64,000 bases of DNA from NCBI GenBank assembly GCA_004335835.1, contig RWJK01000970.1, forward strand, positions 22,418 to 86,417. The letters run 5' to 3'. The translations under genes were made by a program, and so were the position numbers. Below are positions 1-11,519 of this stretch, piece after piece. Every line of letters begins with the position of its first letter. Within the stretch, counting starts at the first letter, position 1. The notes below the pieces were generated by a model. It did no database searches. It saw nothing but the letters and a program-made list of their open reading frames with translations, and had not been told where the DNA came from. This stretch comes from Scenedesmus sp. ARA3 (Eukaryota > Chlorophyta > Chlorophyceae > Sphaeropleales > Scenedesmaceae).

Positions 1-37
1 ACATGCTGTGTTTGTGCTGCTTGTGCTTCATTACCAG

Positions 38-710
38 GGCGTGCTGCGGGAGCTGCGGGCATCACGCGTGCAGGGCCTGACACAGCTGGTGCTCCACCTG
101 CCTGCAAGCCACCCCATGGAACGGCTGGACCTGTCCTGCTGCAACTTTTTGAGGCTGGTGGATGTGGCGCTGCCGCAGCTGGTTAGCTTGAACCTGAGCG
201 CGTGCAGGACGCTGTACCGCCTGCGCATGCGGTGAGTGTTTAATTAATTGAGCAACTTGGGTTCTAATGATAACTGGTGGATGTGGCACTGCCGCAGCTG
301 GTTAGCTTGAACCTGAGCGCGTGCAGGACGCTGTACCGCGTGCGCATGCGGTGAGTAATTGTTAGTCAAGCATTTTGAATATAAGTGACAGCTGGCCGAC
401 GTGGCGCTGCCGCAGCTAGTCAGCCTGAGCCTGAGCGCCTGCAGGATGCTGTACCACCTGTGCATGCGGTGAGGCGGGTGGGGTGACGGTTATTTAACTA
501 GACTGATCTTTCAAAGTGGCAAGCAAAGCTGTAGCAGCAGCTGGCTTACACCAAGATGCCGCAGCGTCACTTACAGTGGCAGCATGTGCGGGCATGTGGG
601 CAGGGCCATCCTCCACCGAATGTCGCACAACTGCACACAGCCACAGCTCGTGTGACAGTAAGGCCAAGGCTTTCAACACCTCTCAGCACTCTGTCTCACC
701 CTGCTGCTGC

Positions 711-746
<36 letters not shown>

Positions 747-2169
747 AGGTGCCCGTCTCTCACCAGCCTGAGCCTTGCGCAGTGCGGCAGCCTCATCGAT
801 CTGCACCCAGATGCATGGCAGGTGAGGCTGCGGGGCATGGCCAGCAGCGCAATGCACAGCACAGCACAGCACAGCACAGTACAACACAGGATTGACAGCT
901 GCGCATGCACAGCACCGCACTGCACTGCACCCGGACGCATGGCAGGTGAGGCGGCCAGGACAGCAGCACTATGGCCAGCACAGCACAGGTTGGACAGCAG
1001 AGGAATGCACAGCACAGCAGCGCACAGCACAGCACAGCAGCGCACAGGATGGACGCAGTGCATGCGCATCACTTCACAGCACAGCACAGCACAGCACCCA
1101 GATGCATGGCAGGTGAGGCTGCGAGGCATGGCCAGCAGCTGCATGCACAGCAGTGCGCAGCCTGGCTCGCTGTCCCTTGCTGCTGCACTTCATCAAGCTA
1201 GCTGCAGCTGTCATGGCTGTTTGTAGCATAATGAATCACGCTACGACACTGCCGGTTTCGCTGCGCCGCTGTGCCTGCTGCCCGCAGGTGCCGGCCCTGC
1301 AGCAGCTCAACCTGTTTGGCTGCAGGCGTGCATCTGGCCTGCAGCTGCAGGCGGTGCTGGCGGGCCTGCCGCAGCTGCGCGCCATCGACCTTAACGGCTG
1401 CTGGAACATGCACAGCCTGCACTTCACAGGTGCGGCACAGTGTGGCTCAGCATGACGGTTGCATAGAAACGCGGTTTCCTGTCAAACCGATTCAAACGGC
1501 AATCACTCTGCTGGAACATGCACAGCCTGCACTTCACAGGTGCGGCAGAGTGTAGCCGTGCGTGATGCTGCTTGGAATATTTCCTGTCAAATGGTATCTG
1601 TATGAAGGAGCCGAGCGAACTCATGTGTGCGTGAGTGCAAGCCATTGACATCGCTGGGAGCTGCATAGTCCATCAAGCGGCAATGGGCTTCTGCTGCTGC
1701 TGCTGCTGCTGTCCGTTGTTCCACCCCCACAGCTCAGCTGCAGCTGGAGTCTGTGGACATCACCGGCTGCCGCAACCTGGGCGCCTTCAGCAGCAGCAGC
1801 CCCTGCCTGCTGGAGCTCAGCGCCTCTGCATGCAGCCGCATGCACAGCCTGACGCTGGCCAGTAGGTGCATGCGGCTATTACAGCTGGCCAACTGCAGCC
1901 AGCTGTCGGAGGTGTATGTGGCGGCAGCAGCACCCCCACCGCCACCGCCACGCGCAGCAGCAGCTGTGGACGGCAGCAGCAGAGGCCGGCAGTCGGGAAG
2001 TACAGCAAGAGGGTCTGGCAGGGCACACAGCAGCAACAGCAGCAGCAGCAGCAGGAAGGTGGAGGGTAGCGGCTCTGGTGCCAGCAGTGGCAGGGGTCTG
2101 GTGGTGAGTGGCTGCACGTCATTGTCGCCTGATGCTCGGGCGAGGCTTGCTGCTGCTGTAGCAGTGTGA
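38..2169 (+). CDS. Leucine-rich-repeat protein, 5'-truncated by window edge
   Basis: I do not recognise a specific orthologue. The C-terminal part of the protein can be joined from four exons: 38-231, 749-821, 1288-1429 and 1733-2169 (stop TGA). Phases agree at every junction and the acceptors are CAG. The translation shows repeated units of the type LxxLxLxxC and LxxLxSLxLSxC, for example MERLDLSCC, LVSLNLSAC, LTSLSLAQC and LQQLNLFGC. This is the cysteine-containing LRR pattern usual in F-box/LRR proteins, which act as substrate adaptors of SCF ubiquitin ligases. No F-box is visible because the 5' end lies outside the window, so that role is inference. The last exon ends in a low-complexity Ser/Ala/Pro tail. 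Three of the four exons have a partial copy of their 3' end in the following intron. Confidence 0.7.
155..475 (+). repeat. Three tandem copies of an LRR exon 3' end plus donor site
   Basis: Copies start near 155, 272 and 389, with a period of about 117 bp. Each contains the segment GATGTGGC(G/A)CTGCCGCAGCT through CTGTACCxCCTG and ends in ATGCG followed by GTGAG. The first copy is the genuine exon end. The later two sit in the intron but keep both coding sense and a usable donor. Confidence 0.85.
801..1142 (+). repeat. Partial tandem copies of LRR exon 2 3' end
   Basis: The segment CACCCAGATGCATGGCAG with GTGAGGC(T/G)G, often continuing into GCATGGCCAGCAGC, occurs at about 804, 928 and 1096. 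AGCACAGCAC-type simple repeats separate the copies. A further two-copy duplication of the next exon end (CTGGAACATGCACAGCCTGC) lies at about 1401 and 1511. Confidence 0.8.
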
Positions 2170-3837
2170 TGGCAGGGCAACTTCAAATCGTCCTGCTTGT
2201 AGTCAGTAACAGCACACAAGGAAGGAAAGAAGGCTGTAGAGGGCTGGAACGTCGGACTGTTGCTGCCTACTAGTAGGTGTGCCGTGACATTTTATGCATC
2301 AGCCGTAGGCTTTTGGTCGTTGATGGTTGGGTTGGTTGTTCTGGAGCACTGCAGTCGTTGTATGCAGTGTGCATGTGCTCAGAGCTCGCAACCTGCATGC
2401 AAAAACGGAGGGTGGGGGGGAAGGGCCCACACACACACAAAAATGGCCCACGGGAATGCTAGTGCCGCACGGTGCGCACGCTGTGTTGCAGCACGGCGTG
2501 TTCTGCATGCTGGTGCTGTGTCTGTACATCTGCGCTTTTGTCGACATGTAATTATGCAGCACACAGGCAGGATAGGCCAGAGCTGGAGGGGATAATGGCA
2601 GTTGATGGGATGTTGATGTTACAGGTGTAACTTATGTTGCTGATCAGCACAATCCCTCAGGGGCTGCTATAGCAGCACTGCTAGCTAGCAGTCCATGCCA
2701 ACATCCATTTAAATTTCTGTTGTTGACACTTGCAGTCACTGCACTAGGATGCACAACAATCATATGCAGCCTATTCCGCCCAGACCAAGTGCATTCTTGC
2801 TTCACAATCATAATCCGAAGGTTTGAACCAGTCAGCTGCCAGCCGTCAGCAACACCAGCCCCGAGGGCTTTGCCCAGACTGCACAATAATGAGTCGGCGT
2901 GTAATGCGTGCATTGCTATACAACGCCATCACAGAACTTAATGAATAGCTTGGCAGCCCTGGCTGACCTTTGCATACAACCCTTTCTCATTAGCGCATTC
3001 ACTGGCGAGCTTTACAGCTCTGTAAAGGAGCCCATAACAATCAAAGCAAACACAAGCAATGCACAGGTGAGCTACGCCAGCAATGCGGCAGTGAGCGAAG
3101 TGCTGGTACCAAGCAGATCCAACCCAGCCCGACCCCAAAAGATACACAGTGTACACACAATGCACATCGAAACACTTCCGTGCCGCCCATGTTTTCTGCT
3201 AGACCTTGAAGCCATGCTGCAGGTTGTGGCTGCGTGAAGAGTGCACACTGCCATCCAGAAGCACATGTGTACAGCATGCAAAGCGAGGCGCGCCTGCCAG
3301 CCTACTGCGCACTCGACGGCTTGCAAAACGCAAAGCACCCCTTGCAGCAATGCCCATACAAATTCAATTTGATGGGAGTAACGCCTGACAACATAAGAAA
3401 AGATGCACCGCAGTTGGCACCCATCCCACACCCGATAGAGCACAAGGCTGAATCGACTGTGTGCCTGCAATCCAAGCAGCGGCGCTTAAGTTGCCACACG
3501 AGACGCCAACATCTCATGTGCAGATGGAAACCTGATGCGCCTGATAAGACCAGCAGCTGGCGGCACCACAGCATGCCCTCAATACACCAGCAGCTGGCGG
3601 TACAGCATCACATCTCATGTGCACGTAGGCCTTCAGATGCTGCAGCGCCTCAGAACACCAACAGCTGGCAGTACCACAGCATGCCCACAAAGAAGACCAG
3701 CAGCTGGCGGTACCACAGCATGCCCACGCATAAAAAGATGAACCCTCCAAAAGATCAAGGCCCTCAGAAGACCAGCAGCTGGCGGTACCACAGCACGCAC
3801 TTAGAAGTACAGCAGCTGGCCGTACCACATCATGCCC
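2170..3837. other. Convergent intergenic interval between LRR and MRS2 genes
   Basis: No gene could be supported. Open frames here are short and lack protein-like composition. The right-hand part (from about 3549) consists of repeats derived from the last MRS2 exon. A TGTAA poly(A)-type motif lies near 2548 and another near 2625, which could serve the LRR gene. Confidence 0.5.
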
Positions 3838-3870
3838 TCAGAAGACCAGCAGCTGGCGGTACCACAGCAT
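3549..3870 (-). repeat. Degenerate copies of the last MRS2 coding segment
   Basis: About seven copies of a 30-45 bp unit related to ACCAGCAGCTGGCGGTACCA plus CAGCATGCCC lie side by side. Read on the minus strand each encodes variants of GMLWYRQLLVF, the C-terminus of the MRS2 protein. The copy at 3838-3870 is the true end with its TGA stop. The others lie downstream in the 3' untranslated or intergenic DNA. Confidence 0.85.
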
Positions 3871-3952
3871 GCCCACGAAGAAGGCAAACAGCGCCAGACT
3901 GCCCACCGTGCTGCTGATGACCACCAGGTTGAACCACACAGGCTCCTCCTGC

Positions 3953-3991
<39 letters not shown>

Positions 3992-6900
3992 TAACAGTTA
4001 CGTTTACAAGTGGCAGTTGCAGCAGGGCTTCTCCAATGAAACAATGCTTGCTTGCGTTGGGGCTGCCACAGAAGCAGCGCACCTGGCTGTGTGCTCACCA
4101 TCACCGTCACTGTCACCACATCACCATCGTCAACAGCAGTAAGCAAGCCGCCGCCGCAGCGCACCTGGATGTAGGAGTCGAGGTTCATGCTGAAGTAGCC
4201 TGCCGTGGCTGTCGTGATCAATAAAAATCATCAACGCGCTGATTCTCATGAGACCAAGCAGCAGCACCAGCAGCAGCGCACCTGGATGTAGGAGTTGAGG
4301 TTCATGCCGAAGTAGCCTGCCGTGGCAGTCATGATAGCAATGGAGCAGGTGAAGCCGGTCATGATGAGGTCAATCCCAATCAGCTGGTTGCGGTGCTGGT
4401 CCAGCTTCAGGTTCACCAGGTCCTCCGTGTCCTGCAAGCCGCATAATACAGAACAACTGTGCATGATGAGCCACATGTGCCTGACATAAGGCACTCAAAC
4501 AGCATGCAGCACAAGGCATGCAGATACGATCATCATCAGGCTGTGTATGAGACCAGGTGCTCAACTGTCCTGCCAGCCGCGGCAGCAAACGGTGCGCAAG
4601 ACACACCAGGAACAACATAAGGGTGCTTCATCTGACAGCGATGGACATCAGATGCAAGATGCTGGAAGCTGGAGAGTTGTAGCACTGGTGTCATAGCACA
4701 AAGCAGCATACAAGAGGTGTCCTGTAGGCAGGCAAGGTGATGCGCCAAGCTACGCCCCAACGAGCGCCACATATGACAACACATGGCGCCCAGAAGCACA
4801 CCTGAATGTACTCGTTGAGCGTCTGCAGCCGGTTGAAGGTGTTGTCCACGTGCATGAAGTAGGCCTCCAGCAACATCTCCACCTCTGCAATCTCCTCCTC
4901 CTCCACGCTGCTATTGCTGCTGCTGCTGCTACTGCTGCTGCTGCTGGAGCTGGAGCTGCTGCCGCGGTTGCTGCTGCTGCGCTTGTTGCTTGAGTCGCGC
5001 GCCTCGCGCTGCACGGACACAGCAGCAGAGACCAGCACACAGCAAAGTAAGCACAGGACGCCCATATGTCCAAGCATCTTCCAGGACACATCTGTGTGCT
5101 TCAGCACAATCAAGCACTGTACAGCGCTGGTGTTACTCGGTCCCAGGTCCCATCCCTAACACACACATTCATCATAAAACAGAGTGCGCAACCACATCCA
5201 TCATAAAACAGTTTGTTACAGCCCAGATGATCACGTGTGCTGCCTTCATGCAGCGTCCCTACCAGGCTGCCTGCCACTTTGCAAAACACAAGGCTGACCA
5301 CTGCCGAGCATATCCTTCCCCCTGTGATAAGAAAACATGACAAACATGAATGGAACAAATATGAAAAAAGAACATGAACACACCGTGTAACCCCTCTATC
5401 TATCTATCCTTCCCCCTGCCTCACCTGCGCCTCCAACTCCTGCTGTATCGCGTGCTGCTCCTTGGCCGTGATGTTCATGTCCTTCATGTCCTGGTCATCA
5501 TCCAGGTAGCCCTCCAGCACCTCGCGCACCTGCAGGGAGCCACGGCAAACAGAGGGAACAGGTGTCGGTGCATCGACCAGATATGTGGATGAGGTGCAAC
5601 ACAACTACGCAGAAGCAGAGTGCAGTGTCCTGGTCTTCATCCAGGCAGCCCTCCAGCGCCTCGCGCACCTGCAGGACAGCAGATGTGGTCAAACATGTGG
5701 TCAAACATGTGGTCAAAAGGACACGTGCAAGGTGTCACAACTTTGCCTCAGATACACGAGAAAGTGCAGCTATGGCAAACACCTGAAATTTGATAAGGGA
5801 TGGCCATGCAGATGTGAACGGACGCCGGCTCCGGTCTAAGCCATGCATGCACCCAGCACCTGCTGAACACCGCACAGCATCCCTCCCAAAACACAACACA
5901 AAGCCACCCAAACCCCGCCAAGCCCTGCCTCACGCTCGCTCACGTTTTCCACGCGCGTTGTCAGCCGCACCAGCCTGCTCTTGATGCGCCTCACGCGCTC
6001 CAGGTTGTGCGCCGTGACTCGGCTCGTGAGCGAGTCGAGCGCGGGGTATGCGGCAGCCTCCAGGTCGCTCGTCAGCCGGTTGAGGTACGACGCAATCTGC
6101 ACGCCAGCACAAACAAAAGGAATTCAGCAGCTTCGGCAGTCAGGCAGCACTGCGCATGCACTCTTCTTCACACATCAGGATGCGTCACACGTGCCTCTGG
6201 TCCTAATTACACGCACAATAATCATGCCATCCTGTCAGCACAGCTGCTTGCAGGATCCCAGCGCAACTCACCCGCTCGCAACACAGCCTGTGCTACACAA
6301 GCCCGCAACCACCATCTCATCAATTCTTTCTCATCACTTTTCACCGCTTCCTCACTCACTCATTCTGTCTTTCGCACTCACCAAGTCCAGGCACACCTCC
6401 AGCGCCTTGAGCTCAAACGGCATCTGCAGGCTGGCCAGCGTCTCCACACCCACCCACCCACAACTCTTTCCACATGTTATCCCACTCCTTTTTCGCATTC
6501 TTTTCCGCACTCACCGAGTCCAGGCACACCTCCAGCGCCTTGAGCTCAAAAGGCATCTGCAGGCTTGCCAGCGTCTCCAGCTTGGCCACGCTGCGGCTGG
6601 GCGGCATCACCTTGGCCTGGCCGCCTGCCAGGTCGTTGAGGGCGCTGGGGTAGGAGCCGCTCACTGCCAGGCTGGGCTGGGCGATCTTCATCTTGAGCTC
6701 CGTGATGAACGGGAGGACGTTTTCGTCCTCGGGGTTGATCACCAGCACGTTGGCGGTGGTGATGATGACCTGCGCGCATGTACCCGTACAGATTGCGCTC
6801 AGTATTTGCGGTTGATCACCAGCGCAGTGGCGGTTTTGATAATGACCTGCGTGTGCGCTAGCAAGACGATGAGTCAGGCATGAGCAACAGGTGGCCGCCA

Positions 6901-8053
6901 GCGCTGCTGTTGCACAACATGTGGCAAGGCCCTTTGTCCCAGAAGTTGGCTGCCAAAACACAATCGCTCTGCACTCTATCTGCGCTGCTCCTGCAAGCTG
7001 ACGCCTTGCTGTTGCTGCTGGTGTACTCCTGGCTGTTGTTCATTCTGCTGCTGCGCCGGCTGGCAGCTTAATGCTGTGCAGGGCAGCAATCCTTGCCTCA
7101 ATGTGCTGCAGGCTGCACTTGCTACAACACGTGCTACAACACTTGCTCTGTGGCTGCGCTGGTCCTGCAGGTTTGGCAGCTGGATGCTGTGCACAAGGCA
7201 GCTGGATGCATGGCAACTATGCTCACCTTGATGCTGTTGTGTTGCTGCTGATGCCCAACTTGCTGTTGTTCACTCTGCTGCTGCGCTGGTCCTGCAAGCT
7301 GGCAGCTCAACGCTGTGCATGGCAATCAGCGTCACCTTGATGTGCTCCAGGCTGCACGTGCTACAACCCGTGCTACAACACTTGCTCTGCTGCTGCGCTG
7401 GTCCTGCAGGTTTGGGAGCTGGATGCATGGCAATCAGCCTCACCTTGATGTGCTCCAGGCTGACCACCAGTGCCTTTTCACGGCACAGGATGGCTGAGGG
7501 GTAGCTGGTGGCCAGAGAGGGGTCCATGATGCGCAGGTCGCGGCCCTGCAGGACAGGCAGCAGCAACACAGACAACAATAAGAAACCTATCAAGAACATG
7601 GCTGGCACAGCGAGAGTATGAAGTCACCTGTGGCTCCCTCCACATAGAACAGCACACATCTTGTTTGCCCACGATGCCGCGGCAGCAGAAACAGCAAAAC
7701 AACCATGCATGAAAACAGACATCGGGCCTGCCAACAGGCTTGCCTACCAGGCAGGTTTCGGCCTTCAGGAACAACATAACATAAAAGCAGCACTGCTCCC
7801 CAGCACGCACCTGTACGCCCAGCTTGTGTGTTAGCTTGTACTTATCTGCCTGGATCATGGTGGTCTCCCCATTCTGGTCAATACGCAGCCAGTTGCGCAC
7901 GTTGACCGCTGCCGCCTGCTTCTTCTTGTTCTTCGCTGCGCCCCCCGCCTTGGCACTCTTGCCGTTCACTGCCTCCTGCACACCTGGTGGCGCAAGGCCC
8001 ACGCCATCTACAGCCACCAGGCTGTTGTCTGCCAGCTGCTCTGGGGCAAACAT
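3838..8053 (-). CDS. MRS2: MRS2/CorA-family magnesium transporter
   Basis: This is a membrane Mg2+ channel of the CorA/MRS2/MGT family, which works as a pentamer. Eight exons, all with phase-0 junctions, give 441 residues: 8053-7811, 7545-7444, 6769-6515, 6096-5944, 5529-5425, 5008-4802, 4431-4282 and 3948-3838. The start is ATG at 8053. Family blocks visible are RDLRIMDP and YPSAILCREKALVVSLEHIK near residues 83-115, then VIITTANVLVINPED, and the helical YLDDDQDMKDMNIT segment. The first membrane helix ends in YFGMN, with the GMN signature at 4300-4308. A second hydrophobic helix lies in the last exon. Exon 6 has a serine run of about 15 encoded by AGC/TCC repeats. The N-terminus gives no clear organelle signal, so membrane location is open. 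Introns contain several partial exon duplicates, listed separately. Confidence 0.95.
4165..4221 (-). repeat. Duplicated GMN-exon end carrying SMN
   Basis: This 57-bp segment in the last intron of the MRS2 gene closely matches the 3' end of exon 7 at 4282-4338, including the following GTGCGCTG donor. On the minus strand it reads TATAGYFSMNLDSYIQ, compared with TATAGYFGMNLNSYIQ in the real exon. The codon GGC of GMN is AGC here (4183-4191). An acceptor-like CACGACAG precedes it. Confidence 0.85.
5483..5676 (-). repeat. Duplicated 5' end of MRS2 exon 5
   Basis: The genuine exon start (minus strand) encodes VREVLEGYLDDDQDM and ends upstream at 5529. A second copy at about 5625-5672 encodes VREALEGCLDEDQDT and also carries a CTGCAG acceptor. 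Spacing is about 140 bp. Confidence 0.8.
6378..6850 (-). repeat. Duplicated ends of MRS2 exon 3
   Basis: Two pairs are present. The 3' end of exon 3 (6515-6580) recurs at about 6380-6448 with near identity, encoding LQMPFELKALEVCLD, followed by a donor-like GTGAG. The 5' end of the same exon (about 6733-6772) recurs at about 6812-6852 with its CAG acceptor, encoding VIIKTATALVIN in place of VIITTANVLVIN. Confidence 0.8.
7090..7460 (-). repeat. Long intronic tandem repeats including MRS2 exon 2 3' end
   Basis: Related blocks lie at about 7110-7240, 7270-7350 and 7355-7460. They share CTGCGCTGGTCCTGCA, TGGATGCATGGCAA and CACCTTGATG (minus: CATCAAGGTG, the exon 2 donor junction encoding EHIK). 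The true donor is at 7443/7444. The other CACCTTGATG occurrences, near 7226 and 7334, are spare donors. Confidence 0.7.
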
Positions 8054-8767
8054 GATTGTGGTTTGTTATATATGTAGGTGCCTGCAGGAAGCTGCTTGTG
8101 GCTGCAGGTGCGGCTGCTGGGCGCAGTGGTACCGCTGCTGTTGTGTTTTGTGGCCGCCTCTGGCGCCCTTGCAGCTGTCTGGGCTGCAGGAACGGCTGCT
8201 GACGCCAGTGGATGAGGGTCAAGCAGTGGTTGAGGCTGCTACCTGGCACTGCCAGTTACATTGCAGCAATATTAGTCGTTGCAGAAGCTGCAGTGGCCTG
8301 TGCCTGCTGTCGTCTCCCCGCAGCAGCTGGACGCAGCAGAAGCAGATGCGCTGCCTACAGCGGATCCAGCAGCGAGGGTTGTGTTCATCAGAAGGCGAGA
8401 CAGCGCGGGCACAAGCACTGGGTGCGAGCAGCAAGTAGAACCTGACCAGTCGTAAGTCGAGCAGGTATGTCGTGCTCTGGGCCAATGATGGTATTTGACA
8501 AATCGTGAGCAGACGGCAGCTCTTTGTCGATCAGCGTGCCTCTGCAGTGCTGGGACGAACACAGTTATAACGCGTGCAAGCCAGCACTCAGCGCCAAAGC
8601 GGCAGAACAATTTTATCTAATTCAGATCTGGTTTATTGCACGGGATGAAGGGCTTGCACTGCTAGTAGAACCGAGCAAGACCTGCACTCCCTCTCACGCT
8701 TGAGCTGTGCTTCGCAAGCAACGTCAGCAGCAGCAATATACCGCATTAGTTCTTGTCAGTGTTCAGC
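8054..8767. promoter_or_regulatory. Divergent intergenic region, MRS2 / NDUFB4-like
   Basis: The 714 bp separates two divergently transcribed genes and must hold both promoters and 5' untranslated regions. No clear TATA box or known operator was recognised. Short open frames on both strands here have no protein-like features. Confidence 0.4.
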
Positions 8768-9514
8768 ATGTCAGGGGTCCTGCGCAGAGCGTCAGCATCT
8801 GTGCTGCAGAGGCTGGGCAGCAGCAGGGTACAGGCAACATCACTGGGCAACCAGACGCGCAGTGGCCATGACACCGCAGTGCACAACAACAAGCACATAG
8901 AGCAGTGGCTGTCCAGGCGCGAGGACATCGAGAGGGAGTTCAGGTGGACCAGCAAGACGCTGCGTGATGTGGTGGTCATGGCGCTGCTGATCCCCATTGC
9001 CATGTACAATGGCATCACTTGGTCAGCACACAAGGACGATGAGTATGCGCAGAGGCCTACCAGGTGGGGACCTGCCGGCTTGGCACATTCACAGCTGGGC
9101 AGATTGGCCTTGCTGCACCTGAGCAGCAGACGCAGCAGCAGCTGTAGCTTGATGAGACTTGTGCAGATGGCTGTGAGCAGTTGGCATTGCATCAGAATGA
9201 CTTGGCTAGCCGAACGCCTTGTGACAGTGACTGGTTGCTGCTATCTAGGGTTCTGTATGCCAATGCACAATGTTTTTGCGTGGTGTGTTTTGCTGTTGCC
9301 TGGCCTTGCACAGCCTTCACAGACGTGAGGTCCTTGTGTCCTGTTGTTGTAGAGACTTTGCGAGTTGCATGTAAGCATTCTGATCATATTCGACTGAAGC
9401 GGGCGTCAAAATGTGTCAGGTTTGGTCAGCAATCACGCTGCTGTGTTGCTGCTTGTTCTCTTGCGCAGGGACTTCCTGTGGGCACACGCACAGGCAGGCG
9501 AGCGCTCCAGCTGA
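8768..9514 (+). CDS. NDUFB4/B15-like subunit of mitochondrial complex I
   Basis: This is an accessory membrane subunit of NADH:ubiquinone oxidoreductase in the inner mitochondrial membrane. Two exons, 8768-9063 and 9469-9514, give 113 residues. The junction falls inside an Arg codon (AG|G) and joins QRPTR to DFLWAHAQ before TGA. The core matches the plant B15/NDUFB4 pattern: IEQWLSRREDIEREFRWT, then a hydrophobic helix (VVVMALLIPIAMYNGI), then DDEYAQRPTR. Plant proteins show FRWTRRN, IPxLVYKGI, and DEDAGRP at the same spacing. The N-terminal 45 residues are Arg/Ser/Ala-rich and could be a mitochondrial signal. I chose the ATG at 8768; the frame is open upstream but without another ATG. Confidence 0.85.
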
Positions 9515-11519
9515 GCGTTCACAGCAGTGTTGCGGCAGCGCTTACACAGCTGGGCGCTGACGAGCTTCAAGCAGCAGGGGTAGTGGCGGCAGCAGCACTA
9601 CCACGTGCAGCGGCATGCTAGCAGCGGCCTGAGCAGCAGGTGGAGCTGTAGGTTGGCCAGAGCAGCAGGCAAGGAGCAGCAAGCGTGAGACGCGCTGCTG
9701 TTGGAGCACCCGGCTGATGTACTGTTGCTTGTCGGCGTGTGGCCTGGGCTGGTTCAAGGAGCAGCTGTTTTCAGTGCACGTCCCGCAGTGCTGTAGGCAA
9801 GTACTCTCTGTGTGAGCATGTCTCTGCACAGCTGTGCTTGCATGAAGAGATCATCATGATAGCAGCAGCTGCGTACACTGGCGCATATGTTTTGCGTGTT
9901 GCAGGGCCCCAGCTGCTCGTCTTGCTGCACCTGTGTTCGGCTGGTGCTGTGCAACACAAGACCTGAGCTTATGGCTTGCAAACGTGTGTTGCACACGGCC
10001 TTCTTGAGCAACGACGTTAGAAGAGCAGCCTGTTGGAGTTTTGGCATGTGGCTTACACATAGACTAGTGCACACATGCTGCATCGTGACATTGGATTCAC
10101 CAGAGCACACGGGCAGCTCAAGGGTTTGCTCACCCAGCAGCAGTCTGGCAGGCATCACGCGCCGCTGTGTGGTGTGGTTCTGCAGTTGCGCTGTGTGGTG
10201 TGGCTCTGCAGCAAAATTTGAAGATTTTCCGGCGCACACCTGTTGGCTGGTTGTGGTTCCTGTGTGGCAGCTGCTCAAGCAGTGTGGCAAAGCGCCACAG
10301 GTGATAGGCCTGTCTGCTGTGGTGTTTACAGAGCACTAGATGGCACTGGTTTGCACAACACTGTGGGCGCCCTGCTCCAGGCAATCGGCTGCAGTTGCTG
10401 GCTGTTCTGTTGAGCAGCCAATCAGGACTTTTTGGTTTAATCCACCACATCATGCCCAGGTGTAACTGCCTTGCAATGAGCTGCTGCTGCTGTACTGTGT
10501 AAAACGACAGTTTTGTGTCCATGGATGTCCAACAGTAACTTTACATAACAGCTGCACGTGCAGGTGCTGCTGCCAACAGCAGCACACCTGGTGTTGATCT
10601 ACCTTGGTGGAAGGATCTAATGCAGCAATGATCAGCCCCAGCTGTCATGAAATACAACACGACCAGTGCCACTGCAGTGCAGCCGGCCCCCAGCATTAGG
10701 CCTTAACCAGCAGGTCATGTGACGTGGCACGCTGCCAACACCACGTGCTGCGTACCTCACAGCGTTTACCACCACACTACATATCCAGATGAGCGCCGGA
10801 GTGCACACAATACACTAGTCACTAGCACGGTGCGCAGATGAGCGCCGGAGCAGACCGAAACAGTGCCTGGCACAGTCAAACAGCTGCCTGCCTACCGGCA
10901 GGCTAGCCCAGCAGTTTTTGATGTAGCAACCGCTAGGGGTACCGCAAAATCCCCGTCACCCTGTGTGCACTTGAGCTTGTGCCGAGGAGTCAATCCCCTC
11001 AAACGGTGTCAAAAGTGCGCCCAGCCGCCCGGTCGGTCAACAGCCTGTCATGCTCGCACAACCCCACACTGCCGGCCCTTGTGCACAAGTCAATAGTCCA
11101 GGTGAATGAAATGGCGTCAGAATAGTCAGGATGTCCCACCAGTCAGCAACAACAGCCCCAAAGGTACAGTGCAGAACGAGCCCCGATGCACACCCCACCC
11201 CAACAAGAGATCTCCAGTCCTCAACTTCCCCAAAACAAGCAGCTGCTCATCGTGTACAGCTGCGCGTTTGCTGGCCTCCTGCATCTCCCCTCCCTCTTTG
11301 TCTAACCCCAGTGCAGCGCCTACCAACACAACAAGCATCTGCAGCAGCAGAAAAGCACGCCTGCAAGCCCTGCCGCAGCACCAGCCACCAAACGCCTCAC
11401 ACCGGCAGCTGCCATATGCATCGACAGCAGCGCCATATAACATGCTAGCCAGCCTACTCCAACACAAAGCTGCCCTGCAGGTGCAGCTGCTGCAGGCAGC
11501 ACTCCAGCAGCAGCAGCAG
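9515..11519. other. Intergenic interval with no supported gene
   Basis: About 2 kb separate the convergent NDUFB4-like and Agenet genes. Open frames are present on both strands but are rich in Cys/Trp/His and lack splice-consistent extensions. A short repeated phrase, CAGATGAGCGCCGGAG, occurs at about 10786 and 10836. Confidence 0.45.

Noticed and set aside
516..1226. A 236-codon open frame on the plus strand rich in Cys, Ser and His
   Set aside because: It overlaps an LRR intron full of AGCACAGCAC simple repeats; its composition is typical of translated repeats and the LRR exon frame explains the coding part.
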